A stretch of 64,000 nucleotides of DNA from Actinomadura mexicana. Its GTDB lineage: Bacteria; Actinomycetota; Actinomycetes; Streptosporangiales; Streptosporangiaceae. The stretch covers positions 310,001 to 374,000 of the forward strand of contig NZ_FZNP01000009.1 in NCBI RefSeq assembly GCF_900188105.1, in the 5' to 3' direction. Below, one piece after another: positions 54,691 through 63,374 of this stretch (positions are counted from its first letter, which is position 1; each line of letters begins with the position of its first letter). The notes below the pieces were generated by a model. That model worked only from the letters and a program-made list of their open reading frames with translations. It was not told the DNA's origin and made no database searches. A program made the position numbers and the translations under genes.

Positions 54691-56289
54691 TCAGTCCTGG
54701 GCGCCGATGAGCTGGTCGTCCGGCCCCGCCGGGGGCGCGGCGGGGGCGGGCGCGGCGGCGGAGGGCAGCAGGCGGGTGTAGACGCCGTCCAGGACCTCGG
54801 CCTGCGCCTCCCACGTCCACTCGTGGAGCAGGTCGGGCCGGTCGTCGTACACGGCGCGGTACCGCCGCGGGTCGCCGAGGACGGCCTCGACCGCCCGCAC
54901 GTAGTCGTCGAGATCCTCGGCGTGGAAGACCTCGCCCTGCCCGGTGGCCTTCACCATGTCGCCCATCGCCTGCACGTCGCTCACGACGATCGGCAGCCGC
55001 GCGTGCGAGTACTCGAAGAACTTCGTGATCAGCGCGATCTCGTGGTTGGGCCAGTGGTGGATCGGGATCACGCCGATGTCGGCCGCCGCCAGGAAGGGGA
55101 CGACCTGGTCGAACGGCACGTACGGCAGCGTGTGGACGCGGTCGGCGGCGCCGAGTTCGGCGGCGCGGGCGACCAGCCCGCGGACGTAGTCGGACCCCGC
55201 CGAGGAGACGACGAGGGCGACGTGCAGCCGCGGCAGCCGGGGCAGCGCCTCGATCATGATGTCGAGGCCGCGCTGCGGGGCGGCGGCGCCGCTGTAGACG
55301 GCGATCGGGGTGTCCGGGCCGACGCCGCACATCTCCCGCATGTCCGGGACCGGCTCGGACGTGCTCGGCGCGCCCCCGGTGATCGGGGCGTTGAGCACGA
55401 CGGTCGGCCGGCCGCGCAGGCCGTGGCGCTCCACGAGCCGATCGGCCAGCGCCTCCGAGACGGTCACCACCGCGTCGGCGTCGCCCGCGTACTCGCGCTC
55501 GTAGGCGCACATGGCGGGATGCCAGCGCGGATCGGAGCCCCAGGGGCGGATGCCCGGCAGGAACTCGTGCGCGTCCCACACGAGCTTCACCTGCCGGCCC
55601 TTCGCGCGGGCCCGCCGCACGGAGCGCGCCGCGACGCCGAGCATGCGGAAGTCGTTGGCGTGGACGATGTCGGGTTCGAGCCTGTCGATGACCTTGCCGT
55701 AGGCGCTGTCCCAGTCCCACAGGTTGCGGTCCAGGACGCGCCACGCCCGGTCGCCGAGGAGCTTCAGCCAGAAGTCGATCGCGAGCCGCTCCATCGGCGC
55801 GCGCGGGTCGACGCGGGCCGCGGCGAGCGACTCGGTCTGCCGCACCCGCAGCGCGACCCACCGCGACTGCACCTTCGCCGTGACCCGCCGTGCCAGCAGC
55901 CACGCCTTGCGCGCCGGCCCCCGGGAGTTCCGGTCCAGGCGCGCGGCGGCGAGGTCGGCCCGCCGGGACTGCACGAGCCGCCGCCGGTAGTCCGCCACCT
56001 TCGGATGCCCGTACGCGAGCGGGCGGCGCAGCGTGGCGCGCAGGACGCCGTGCCGGTTGCGCAGGAGCACGTGCTGCACCGGCAGGAGCCGCACACGGGC
56101 GCCGCCGATGTTCCAGGAGCGGCGCCTCTTGCCCTTCGCACTGCCCAGCAGGTGCACCTCCCAGCCGGCGTCGGCCATCGACTGCGCGGCCTTCTGCACC
56201 CGGGAGTCGCGCACGACATCGTTGTCGACGAGCATGACGACGCGGCCGCGCGACGGCGCGCCGGGAACCGTCCCGTCTTCGATTTGCAT
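54691..56289 (-). CDS. GT4-family glycosyltransferase with N-terminal extension
   Basis: A 532-residue GT-B enzyme. VVMLVDNDVVRDSRVQKAAQ at the start is typical of actinobacterial GT4 proteins; then a basic helical insert of about 120 residues, DIVHANDFRMLGVAARSV, LVWDAHEFLPGI, VVLNAPI, AVYSGAAAPQRGLDIMIEAL and ALITKFFEYSHARLPIVVSD. ATG at 56289 precedes the family start. Member of the minus-strand glycan operon, 53 bases after the UDP-sugar dehydrogenase. Confidence 0.88.
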   Translation of the reverse strand: MQIEDGTVPGAPSRGRVVMLVDNDVVRDSRVQKAAQSMADAGWEVHLLGSAKGKRRRSWNIGGARVRLLPVQHVLLRNRHGVLRATLRRPLAYGHPKVADYRRRLVQSRRADLAAARLDRNSRGPARKAWLLARRVTAKVQSRWVALRVRQTESLAAARVDPRAPMERLAIDFWLKLLGDRAWRVLDRNLWDWDSAYGKVIDRLEPDIVHANDFRMLGVAARSVRRARAKGRQVKLVWDAHEFLPGIRPWGSDPRWHPAMCAYEREYAGDADAVVTVSEALADRLVERHGLRGRPTVVLNAPITGGAPSTSEPVPDMREMCGVGPDTPIAVYSGAAAPQRGLDIMIEALPRLPRLHVALVVSSAGSDYVRGLVARAAELGAADRVHTLPYVPFDQVVPFLAAADIGVIPIHHWPNHEIALITKFFEYSHARLPIVVSDVQAMGDMVKATGQGEVFHAEDLDDYVRAVEAVLGDPRRYRAVYDDRPDLLHEWTWEAQAEVLDGVYTRLLPSAAAPAPAAPPAGPDDQLIGAQD

Positions 56290-56342
56290 TCGATTCTCCA
56301 GTTGCGGTCGGCCGGGGCGCTCGCGCGGACCGGCCCGAGCGG

Positions 56343-57659
56343 TCAGCGAGGCGGCTGCGAACCGGTCCGAGCGTCCGGGGCCCCGATGACGACGCGGTGC
56401 ACGCCGGGCCAGCGGGAGGCGTCGGTGACGCGGCGGCCGTCGACCAGGGCTTTGACGCCCGGCAGGTCGTCCGCGCCGAGTTCGCGGTAGGCGGCGTGGT
56501 CGGCCTGCACGATCGCGGCCGTCACCGACTCGCCGCGGTGGGGCGGCAGGCCCAGGGCCTCCAGCTCCTCGGCGGTGTACATCGGGTCGGACACGTACGG
56601 GACGGCGCCGCGCCCCCGCAGCGCCTCCACCGTGGGGAAGACGCCGGAGAACGCCGTCTCCTTGACGCCGCCCCGGTACGCCGCGCCCAGCACGAGGACG
56701 CCGGCGCCGGTCAGGTCGCCGTAGGCGTCGGCGAGGAGGCCGACGGCGTAGTCGGGCATGCCCGTGTTGGCCTCGCGGGCGGCGCGGACGACGGTCGCGT
56801 CCGGGTCGTTCCACAGGTACATCCGCGGATACACCGGGATGCAGTGGCCGCCGACGGCGATGCCCGGCTGGTGGATGTGGCTGTACGGCTGGGAGTTGCA
56901 GGCCTCGATGACCTTCGTGACGTCCACGTCGACGGTGTCGGCGTAGCGGGCGAACTGGTTGGCGAGGCCGATGTTGACGTCCCGGTAGGTCGTCTCGGCG
57001 AGCTTGGCGAGTTCCGCCGCCTCCGCGGAACCGAGGTCCCAGACGCCGTTCGGGCGGTCGAGGTCCGGGCGCTCGTCGAAGTCGAGGACCTGCTCGTAGA
57101 ACTCGACGCCGTGCCGCGCGGACGCCTCGTCGACGCCGCCGACGAGCTTGGGGTAGCGGCGCAGGTCGGCGAACACCCGCCCGGTCAGCACGCGCTCCGG
57201 GCTGAACACCAGGTGGAAGTCGGCGCCCGCGGTGAGGCCGGAGCCCTCCGCCAGCATCGGGGCCCAGCGGTCCCGGGTGGTGCCGACGGGCAGCGTCGTC
57301 TCGTAGCTGACGAGCGTGCCGGGGCGCAGGCCCCGCGCGATGGAGCGCGTCGCGGCGTCCATCCAGCCGAAGTCCGGGATGCCCGCCGGGTCCACGAACA
57401 GGGGCACGACCACGACGACCGCCTCGGACTCGGCGACCGCCGCCGCCGTGTCGGTCGTCGCCGTGAGCAGCCCGGCCCGCACCGCCTCGCCGAGGTGGAC
57501 GTCCAGCTCCGCCTCGCCGGGGAACGGCTCGCGCCCGGCGTTGACCTCGGCCACGACGCGTTCGTCCACGTCGGCGCCGATCACCCGGTGGCCCTTGCGG
57601 GCGAACTGCACCGCGAGCGGGAGACCGATCTTGCCGAGCGCGACCACGCAGATGCGCAT
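56343..57659 (-). CDS. UDP-N-acetylhexosamine 6-dehydrogenase (WbpA/WecC type)
   Basis: A 438-residue NAD-dependent nucleotide-sugar dehydrogenase: ICVVALGKIGLPLAVQFARK (cofactor), VSYETTLPVGTT, FSPERVLTGRVFADLR, ELAKLAETTYRDVNIGLANQ, GIAVGGHCIPVYPRMYLW with the catalytic Cys in GGHCIPV, and LGAAYRGGVKETAFSGVF. It oxidises C6 of UDP-GlcNAc or UDP-ManNAc to the uronic acid, the first step of the amino-uronic acid pathway completed by the nearby Gfo/Idh, aminotransferase and acetyltransferase genes. ATG at 57659, three bases from the upstream GT2 stop. Confidence 0.9.
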   Translation of the reverse strand: MRICVVALGKIGLPLAVQFARKGHRVIGADVDERVVAEVNAGREPFPGEAELDVHLGEAVRAGLLTATTDTAAAVAESEAVVVVVPLFVDPAGIPDFGWMDAATRSIARGLRPGTLVSYETTLPVGTTRDRWAPMLAEGSGLTAGADFHLVFSPERVLTGRVFADLRRYPKLVGGVDEASARHGVEFYEQVLDFDERPDLDRPNGVWDLGSAEAAELAKLAETTYRDVNIGLANQFARYADTVDVDVTKVIEACNSQPYSHIHQPGIAVGGHCIPVYPRMYLWNDPDATVVRAAREANTGMPDYAVGLLADAYGDLTGAGVLVLGAAYRGGVKETAFSGVFPTVEALRGRGAVPYVSDPMYTAEELEALGLPPHRGESVTAAIVQADHAAYRELGADDLPGVKALVDGRRVTDASRWPGVHRVVIGAPDARTGSQPPR

Positions 57660-57662
57660 GTG

Positions 57663-59267
57663 CTACTTACCTCCAAGGGACGTCACGCGCCGGACCCGCT
57701 GGGCGACGGCCTGGGCCGGACGTACCGGACGTGTCTCGATCATCGTGCCGTGCCGGTCGTCGCCGGCCACCGCCAGCCGGTAGGGCCTGGCCCGGTGCCA
57801 GAAGAGCTCGCCGCGCGGGCCGGGCACCGCGGACTCCCCCGCCGGCACGGCGACGTCGTGCGTCTCCCCGGCCGCCCGCACGATCAGCCGCAGCGCGTGC
57901 CGGTTCCCGCCGGACGCCGCCGTGAGCGCCGCCGGGATCCGGGCGGTGACGTGCAGGCCGTCCTCGCGCGCCTCGCGGGTGGTGTGCTCGTCGAGGTCGA
58001 GGGTCTCGCCGCCGCCGCGGGGGGCGAGCGCGAGCCGGACGGTCGCGGGGTCGCCGGCCTCGGGGCCGGTGAGCGGGGTCCGGACGGTGATCTCCACCAT
58101 GTCGCGGTCGGGCCGCACGGCGACCGTCCGCGCCTCCTGGGACAGCCGCCTGCGCATCCCCTTGGTGATCTCGAACAGGTCGTCCGGCAGCTCCGGGCGG
58201 GGGTCCTCGAAGCCCTGGTAGGCGAGGTAGGTCCGGCCGTCCTTGAGCGCGATCAGGTAGGGGCGCTCGGCGACCCCGTCCCGGATCGCCTCGCACAGCA
58301 GGTCGACCTCGCCGAGCTGCGCCAGCCGGAGCCGGGCGCGGCGGACGATGGGCAGCGTGTAGAGGACCTCGTCGGTCACGTACCGCTCGACGAGCCTTCC
58401 GACGCGGGCGCAGACGTCCTCCTGCGCGGCGCGGTCGAGTTCGAGGAACCCCTCCCGCGTCGGCATCGTCAGCTCCCAGCGGGTGTGCCGCCTGAGGATC
58501 GCGTCCCGCTTCGGGCCCGGTTCGATCAGGTCGGCGACGACGCCGAACAGGCTCTCAGCGCATTCGAGCCGGGTGTGCACGTCGACGGCGCCCTGCGTGA
58601 TGTTGCCGCCGTCGTCGCGCAGCACCGCGTAGTAGCAGGTGTAGTCGGCGAGGACGGAGATCCGCCGGGCGCGCACGCACGCCTCGAGGGTGAACGGCTG
58701 GTCGCTGCCGATCCGCATGTGCTCGTGGAACCGCAGCTTGTGCCGCTCCACCAGGTCGCGGCGGAACAGCTTGCAGTTCGACAGCACCCACGGCAGCACC
58801 GAGTCGTACAGGTCGATCTCGGGGCGGTTCTCGGCGAACAGCTCGGGGCGCCGGACGGCCCGCCCGTTGACGCCCTCCATCTTCCCGACGAGGACGTCGG
58901 AGCCCCATTCGTCGGCCGCCGCGACCATGCGCTCCAGCGCCTCGGGGCCGAGGTGGTCGTCGGCGCCGACGAAGTAGACGTAGCGTCCGGTCGCGACGTC
59001 CAGCGCCCGGTTGCTGGGGGCCGCCGGGCCGCCGGAGTTCGGCTGGCGCAGCACGGTGACGACGTCCGGATGCTCCGCGGCGAACCGGTCCAGCTCGGCG
59101 CCGCTGCCGTCGGTGGAGCCGTCGTCGACCGCGACGACCTCCATGCGGTCCGGGCCGATGCTCTGCCCGACCAGCGAGTTCAGGCAGTCGGTCAGGTACG
59201 GCATCGTGTTGTAGACCGCGACCACGACGGTGACGTCGGGCACCGCGGCACTTCCCTCAGACGTCAC
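57663..59267 (-). CDS. GT2-family glycosyltransferase with C-terminal beta domain
   Basis: A 534-residue enzyme of the same layout as the one at 48183: GT-A core VTVVVAVYNTMPYLTDCLNS, VVAVDDGSTDGSGAEL, NSGGPAAPSNRALDVATG, YFVGADDHLGPEALERM, IGSDQPFTLEACV; helical middle; beta-rich C-terminus from about residue 340. Probably adds sugars to the surface polymer. ATG at 59267 lies inside the 3' end of the Gfo/Idh gene (11-base overlap). Confidence 0.88.
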   Translation of the reverse strand: MTSEGSAAVPDVTVVVAVYNTMPYLTDCLNSLVGQSIGPDRMEVVAVDDGSTDGSGAELDRFAAEHPDVVTVLRQPNSGGPAAPSNRALDVATGRYVYFVGADDHLGPEALERMVAAADEWGSDVLVGKMEGVNGRAVRRPELFAENRPEIDLYDSVLPWVLSNCKLFRRDLVERHKLRFHEHMRIGSDQPFTLEACVRARRISVLADYTCYYAVLRDDGGNITQGAVDVHTRLECAESLFGVVADLIEPGPKRDAILRRHTRWELTMPTREGFLELDRAAQEDVCARVGRLVERYVTDEVLYTLPIVRRARLRLAQLGEVDLLCEAIRDGVAERPYLIALKDGRTYLAYQGFEDPRPELPDDLFEITKGMRRRLSQEARTVAVRPDRDMVEITVRTPLTGPEAGDPATVRLALAPRGGGETLDLDEHTTREAREDGLHVTARIPAALTAASGGNRHALRLIVRAAGETHDVAVPAGESAVPGPRGELFWHRARPYRLAVAGDDRHGTMIETRPVRPAQAVAQRVRRVTSLGGK

Positions 59268-60288
59268 TGAGCACCTCCGCCGGCTGGAGCGTGACCGTCT
59301 CGCCGAGACGGGCGGACTTCAGGACGGCGGCCGACACCTCGACCGTCCGCAGGCCCTGCCGCAGGGTGACGACGTCGCCCGGGACCGCCCCGCCCGGGCC
59401 CGCGAGGACCGCGTCCCGGAAGCGCTCGTGCTCGACCAGCAGCGGCTCGCGCTTGGGGATCGCGTACCGGATCATGTCGCCCTCGGAGACGCCGCGGAAC
59501 GCGCGCAGCGCCTCCCACTCGGTGCTCACCTCGCCGTTGGCGTAGAACGTGAGGTCGGCGGTGAGCGTGTCGGCGATGAAGCAGCCGCGCTCGCCGGTGA
59601 CCACGGTGGTGCGCTCCTTGAACGGGCTCAGCCAGTTCACCAGGTGGTTGGCCATGGAGCCGTCGGCCAGGCGCCCGACGGCGGCGACCATGTCCTCGTG
59701 CGGGCGGCCGCTGCGCGCCACGGTGTGCGCGGAGATCGACACGTAGTCCTGGCCGGTGACCCACCCGGTCAGGTCGATGTCGTGGGTCGCGAGGTCCTTG
59801 ACGACGCCGACGTCGGCGATCCGGTGCGGGAACGGGCCCTGCCGGCGCGTGACGACCTGGAACACCTCGCCCAGCTCGCCCGCCTCCAGCCGGGCCCGCA
59901 TGCTCTGCAGCGCCGGGTTGTAACGCTCGATGTGCCCGACCCCGGCCACGAGCCCGCGCGACTCGAACGCCGCCACCAGCCGTTCGGCGGCCTCCACCGA
60001 CTCGGCGAGCGGCTTCTCGATCAGCGCGCCGGCGCCGCCCTCGGCGAGCGCGAGCCCGATCTCCTCGTGCAGCGCCGTCGGGCAGGCGACCACCGCGTAG
60101 TCGATGCCGGCGTCCAGAAGCTTCTGGAGGGACGCCATCATCGGCACCCCGTGCGGGGCGCCCTCGGGCCGCCCGGCCGGGTCGACGATCCCGACGAGGT
60201 CGACGCCGTCCAGCCCGGACAGGACCCGGGCGTGGTTGCGTCCCATCACGCCGAGCCCGATCAGGCCCGCGCGCAGCGGCGCGGTCAC
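59257..60288 (-). CDS. Gfo/Idh/MocA-family oxidoreductase (WlbA/WbpB-like)
   Basis: A 343-residue NAD(P)-dependent enzyme: RAGLIGLGVMGRNHARVLSG (cofactor), ALIEKPLAESVEAAERLV with the EKP motif, GHIERYNPAL, VVKDLATHDIDLTGWV. EKP and DxxxHDID are family signatures; ERYNP is typical of the WlbA group, which oxidises C3 of UDP-N-acetyl-glucuronic acid to the 3-keto form used by the aminotransferase. GTG at 60288 overlaps the aminotransferase stop (GTGA). Confidence 0.88.
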   Translation of the reverse strand: MTAPLRAGLIGLGVMGRNHARVLSGLDGVDLVGIVDPAGRPEGAPHGVPMMASLQKLLDAGIDYAVVACPTALHEEIGLALAEGGAGALIEKPLAESVEAAERLVAAFESRGLVAGVGHIERYNPALQSMRARLEAGELGEVFQVVTRRQGPFPHRIADVGVVKDLATHDIDLTGWVTGQDYVSISAHTVARSGRPHEDMVAAVGRLADGSMANHLVNWLSPFKERTTVVTGERGCFIADTLTADLTFYANGEVSTEWEALRAFRGVSEGDMIRYAIPKREPLLVEHERFRDAVLAGPGGAVPGDVVTLRQGLRTVEVSAAVLKSARLGETVTLQPAEVLSDV

Positions 60289-61394
60289 GACGCGGCCCCG
60301 GCGGCGTTGACCGCGTCGGCCACGCGCGCCAGCTCGTCGTCGGCGAGGGACGGGTGCACCGGCAGCGACAGCACCTCGGCCGCCGCGCGCTCGGTCTCGG
60401 GCAGGTCCCAGCGCGGGTCGGGGGCGCCGTCCTTCAGGAACGGTCTGAGCCGGTGGACGGGCGTCGGGTAGTAGACGGCGCTGCCGACCTTCCGCTCCTC
60501 CAGGCGCACCTGGAAGGCGTCCCGGTCGCCGGGGACGCGGACCGTGTACTGGTGGTAGACGTGCCGCACGCCGGGCGCGACCGGCGGCACCGCGGCGCCG
60601 GTGATCTTGGCGTCCAGGAACCGGGCGTTGCCGATCCGGCGCTCGGTCCAGCCGGGCAGCCGCTTGAGCTGCTCGCGGCCGATGGCCGCGGCGACGTCGG
60701 TGAGCCGCACGTTGGCGCCGACGATCTCGTTGGCGTAGCGCTGCTCCATGCCCTGGTTGCGCAGCAGCCGCAGCGTCCGGGCGGTCTCCGCGTCGGCGGT
60801 GGTGATCATGCCGCCTTCGAGGGCGTGCATGTTCTTGGTCGGGTAGAAGCTGAAGCAGCCGATCGTGCCGAGCGCGCCCACCGGGGTGCCGCCCTGGGCG
60901 GCGCCGTGCGCCTGGCAGGCGTCCTCGACGACGGCGAGGCCGTGCCGCTCGGCGATCGCGCCGACGCGGTCCATCGCCGCCGGGTGCCCGTACAGGTGCA
61001 CCGGCATGATGGCGGCGGTGCGGGGCCCGACCGCCGCGGCGACGGCGTCCGGGTCGACGCAGAACGAGCCCGGCTCGATGTCGACGAAGACCGGCTCGGC
61101 GCCGACGAGGCGGACGACGTTGGCCGTGGCCGCGAACGTGAACGAGGGGACGATCACCTCGTCGCCGGGGCCGACGCCGAGGGCCATCATGCTCAGGTGC
61201 AGGGCCGAGGTCCCGGAGTTGACGGCGACGCAGTGGCGGCCCGCCACGAGCGCGGAGAACTCCTCCTCGAACGCGGCGACCTCGGGGCCCTGCACCACCC
61301 GCCCGCTGCGGAGCACGCGGACGGCCGCCTCGATCTCGGCCTCCCCGATCACGGGGCTCGCCGCGGGGACGGGCCTTTCCGATTCCACGGGCAT
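60285..61394 (-). CDS. DegT/DnrJ/EryC1 sugar aminotransferase (WlbC/WbpE-like)
   Basis: A 369-residue PLP enzyme: GRVVQGPEVAAFEEEFSALV, VNSGTSALHLSMMALG, VIVPSFTFAATANVVRL, VVEDACQAHGAAQGG, and FSFYPTKNMHALEGGMI with the PLP lysine. C-terminal YYPTPVHRLRPF matches the WecE/WbpE group. It places an amino group on C3 of the keto-sugar. The ATG at 61394 has AAGGAG upstream; the longer frame starts in the promoter region. It heads the minus-strand glycan operon; TAGAAT near 61502 (minus) is a candidate -10 box. Confidence 0.9.
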   Translation of the reverse strand: MPVESERPVPAASPVIGEAEIEAAVRVLRSGRVVQGPEVAAFEEEFSALVAGRHCVAVNSGTSALHLSMMALGVGPGDEVIVPSFTFAATANVVRLVGAEPVFVDIEPGSFCVDPDAVAAAVGPRTAAIMPVHLYGHPAAMDRVGAIAERHGLAVVEDACQAHGAAQGGTPVGALGTIGCFSFYPTKNMHALEGGMITTADAETARTLRLLRNQGMEQRYANEIVGANVRLTDVAAAIGREQLKRLPGWTERRIGNARFLDAKITGAAVPPVAPGVRHVYHQYTVRVPGDRDAFQVRLEERKVGSAVYYPTPVHRLRPFLKDGAPDPRWDLPETERAAAEVLSLPVHPSLADDELARVADAVNAAGAAS

Positions 61395-61551
61395 GCACAG
61401 GCTCCTTAGGGCGAGACGATGAGCTAGGGCTTCCTCGCGGGGCACAGATCGCGACCGGACAAAGATGCGCACTCTCGGCGGAAGCCTCGTCTGACGGACG
61501 GATTCTAGCCAAGTCAGACCGATGCGAGGACGTTTGCCGATCTATCCCCCC

Positions 61552-63321
61552 TCACAGACCTCCCATGAAGACGCCCGTCCAAAACCGCTGCCGGTCCGGA
61601 TCGGCCCCGAACAGGTACGTCGCCTTCAGCTTGGGCGGCAGCATCGGCGCCAGCCGGGCGGCGGCCTCCGCGTGGTGGCGGAGCTGCGACAGTTCGGCGT
61701 TGGCGAGGACGCGGTGCACGATGTCCGTCGCGTCCGAGCCCTCGTCCCCGGCCGCGCGGAGCCGCTCCGCCCAGGCGTCCAGGTCCGCGGCCAGTTCGCG
61801 CAGGCCGGTCACCTGCCGCCGGGCCAGCCGCGCCTCGAGGGCGGTGAGCGGGACGGGCGCGTAGTCGCCGTCGCCCAGGTACATCTTGCCGATCTCCATC
61901 GGCAGGCCGGTGCCGTGCAGGCGGATGAGGCGCTCCAAGGTGCGCTTGGTCATCCACTGCCGTCCCTCGTCGTCGATGTCGTTCTTCCACCACTCAAGGA
62001 CGGTCTCGGCCACCCCGCCGTAACGGGAAATGAGCCATTCGTTCGCCGGAATGTCATCTGGCTGGATTTCCAGCGAGACGGTGAAGCGGGACGCCTGCGC
62101 GATGGTGTTGCGTGACACGAGCAGCTTGCGGCCGAGGTAGTACGGAGGATTCTGCAGGGCGATCTGGGCGCGGAGACCCTTGATGCGCCGTCCGGCCAAG
62201 GACCACTCCTGCGTGACCTCCATGAGGCGGGCGAACGTGGCCTTGTCCTTGGGCCGGTTGTACTCGTCCCAGACGATGGCCTTGTCACCGGGCTCCATGA
62301 ACGGGCCCGCCAGAAGGTTGTCGAGGGTTCCGTCCAGGGTCGGGACGGGCGCGCACAGGTCCTCCACGTTGGTGACGGGAAGTGAGAAGTAGAGCGGGTC
62401 CGTGCCGAGTTCGTCCCGGACGACCTCCTTCACCACCTCCGTCTTGCCGCAGCCGGGCGGCCCCTGGACGAGCACGGCCCAGCGCCGCTCGATCGCCGCG
62501 CGGACGACCCGGCGGACGGCGTCCGGCACGTGCGCCGGGTCCGGGACGTCGGCCCCCGCCCGGCGCAACTCGGCGGCGATGCGGCCGAGGATCTCGGGGG
62601 CCTGGTCGGCTCCCCGCTTCTTGTCCGAGGTGACGAGCGGCAGGCGGCGCCCGTCCACGAGGGGCAGGCCCCAGGCGAGCGGGAACCCGGCGAGCGCGCA
62701 GTCGAGGACGTGCTCCAGCGTGCGCGGCGACAGCAGCCTGCGCAGCTCGGCGGGCAGCGACGCCCACACCCGGAACACGCCCGTGAGGTCGACGCCGCGG
62801 AACCTGCGCGACAGCGCGGCCCGCCACGCGGTGTCGGCGGCGGTGACCCGCAGCGTCGCCATCCGGTCCAGGACGGCCGGGTCCGTGCGGAGCGCGGCGG
62901 TCTCGGTGAGCGTCTCGTTGTCGGTCAGGAACACCCCGACGCAGCCGAGCGCGCGCAGGTCGTGCTCGCCGAGCGTCCAGTCGCAGGCGATCTGCATGAG
63001 CTGCGACTGGATCGTGGCGCCCGCCTGGAGCGAGTCGTCGATGAGCAGCACGAACGGCCTGCCCGGCTTGAGCTGCCGCATGACGAGCTGGCGCAGCACG
63101 AGCTCCCCGTCCTGCCGGACGGGCGCGTTGACCAGCAGGTCGTCGGGGGTGAGGTTCGCGGCCGGGACGTAGACGAGCGCGGTGTCCTCGCGGCGCCGGA
63201 CGTGGTGGAAGAACGTGGAGGTCTTGCCGATGCCGTGCTCGCCGAAGACCTGCCCGGTGATCCCGAGCTCGATCATCGTGTCGATGAAGCGGGCCAGCCG
63301 CGGCCCGTCCGGCATGCTCAT
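61552..63321 (-). CDS. Tandem-AAA ATPase (MoxR/dynein-like second module)
   Basis: A 589-residue protein with two ATPase modules. First: GEHGIGKTS (27-35) and Walker B FVLLIDD (90-96). Second: GPPGCGKT (287-294), Walker B AIVWDEYNRPKD (about 350-361), then IALQNPPYYLGRKLL as sensor region, of the MoxR/AAA_5 type. The C-terminus (430-589) is helical. Such ATPases often remodel partner proteins or metal enzymes. ATG near 63321. It diverges from the zinc-ribbon SDR gene 53 bases away; no VWA partner is in view. Confidence 0.8.
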   Translation of the reverse strand: MSMPDGPRLARFIDTMIELGITGQVFGEHGIGKTSTFFHHVRRREDTALVYVPAANLTPDDLLVNAPVRQDGELVLRQLVMRQLKPGRPFVLLIDDSLQAGATIQSQLMQIACDWTLGEHDLRALGCVGVFLTDNETLTETAALRTDPAVLDRMATLRVTAADTAWRAALSRRFRGVDLTGVFRVWASLPAELRRLLSPRTLEHVLDCALAGFPLAWGLPLVDGRRLPLVTSDKKRGADQAPEILGRIAAELRRAGADVPDPAHVPDAVRRVVRAAIERRWAVLVQGPPGCGKTEVVKEVVRDELGTDPLYFSLPVTNVEDLCAPVPTLDGTLDNLLAGPFMEPGDKAIVWDEYNRPKDKATFARLMEVTQEWSLAGRRIKGLRAQIALQNPPYYLGRKLLVSRNTIAQASRFTVSLEIQPDDIPANEWLISRYGGVAETVLEWWKNDIDDEGRQWMTKRTLERLIRLHGTGLPMEIGKMYLGDGDYAPVPLTALEARLARRQVTGLRELAADLDAWAERLRAAGDEGSDATDIVHRVLANAELSQLRHHAEAAARLAPMLPPKLKATYLFGADPDRQRFWTGVFMGGL

Positions 63322-63374
63322 GAGACCAAGTACAGCGGTCCGGGACGTCCGGTTCAGCCGATTTAATGGCGCGC

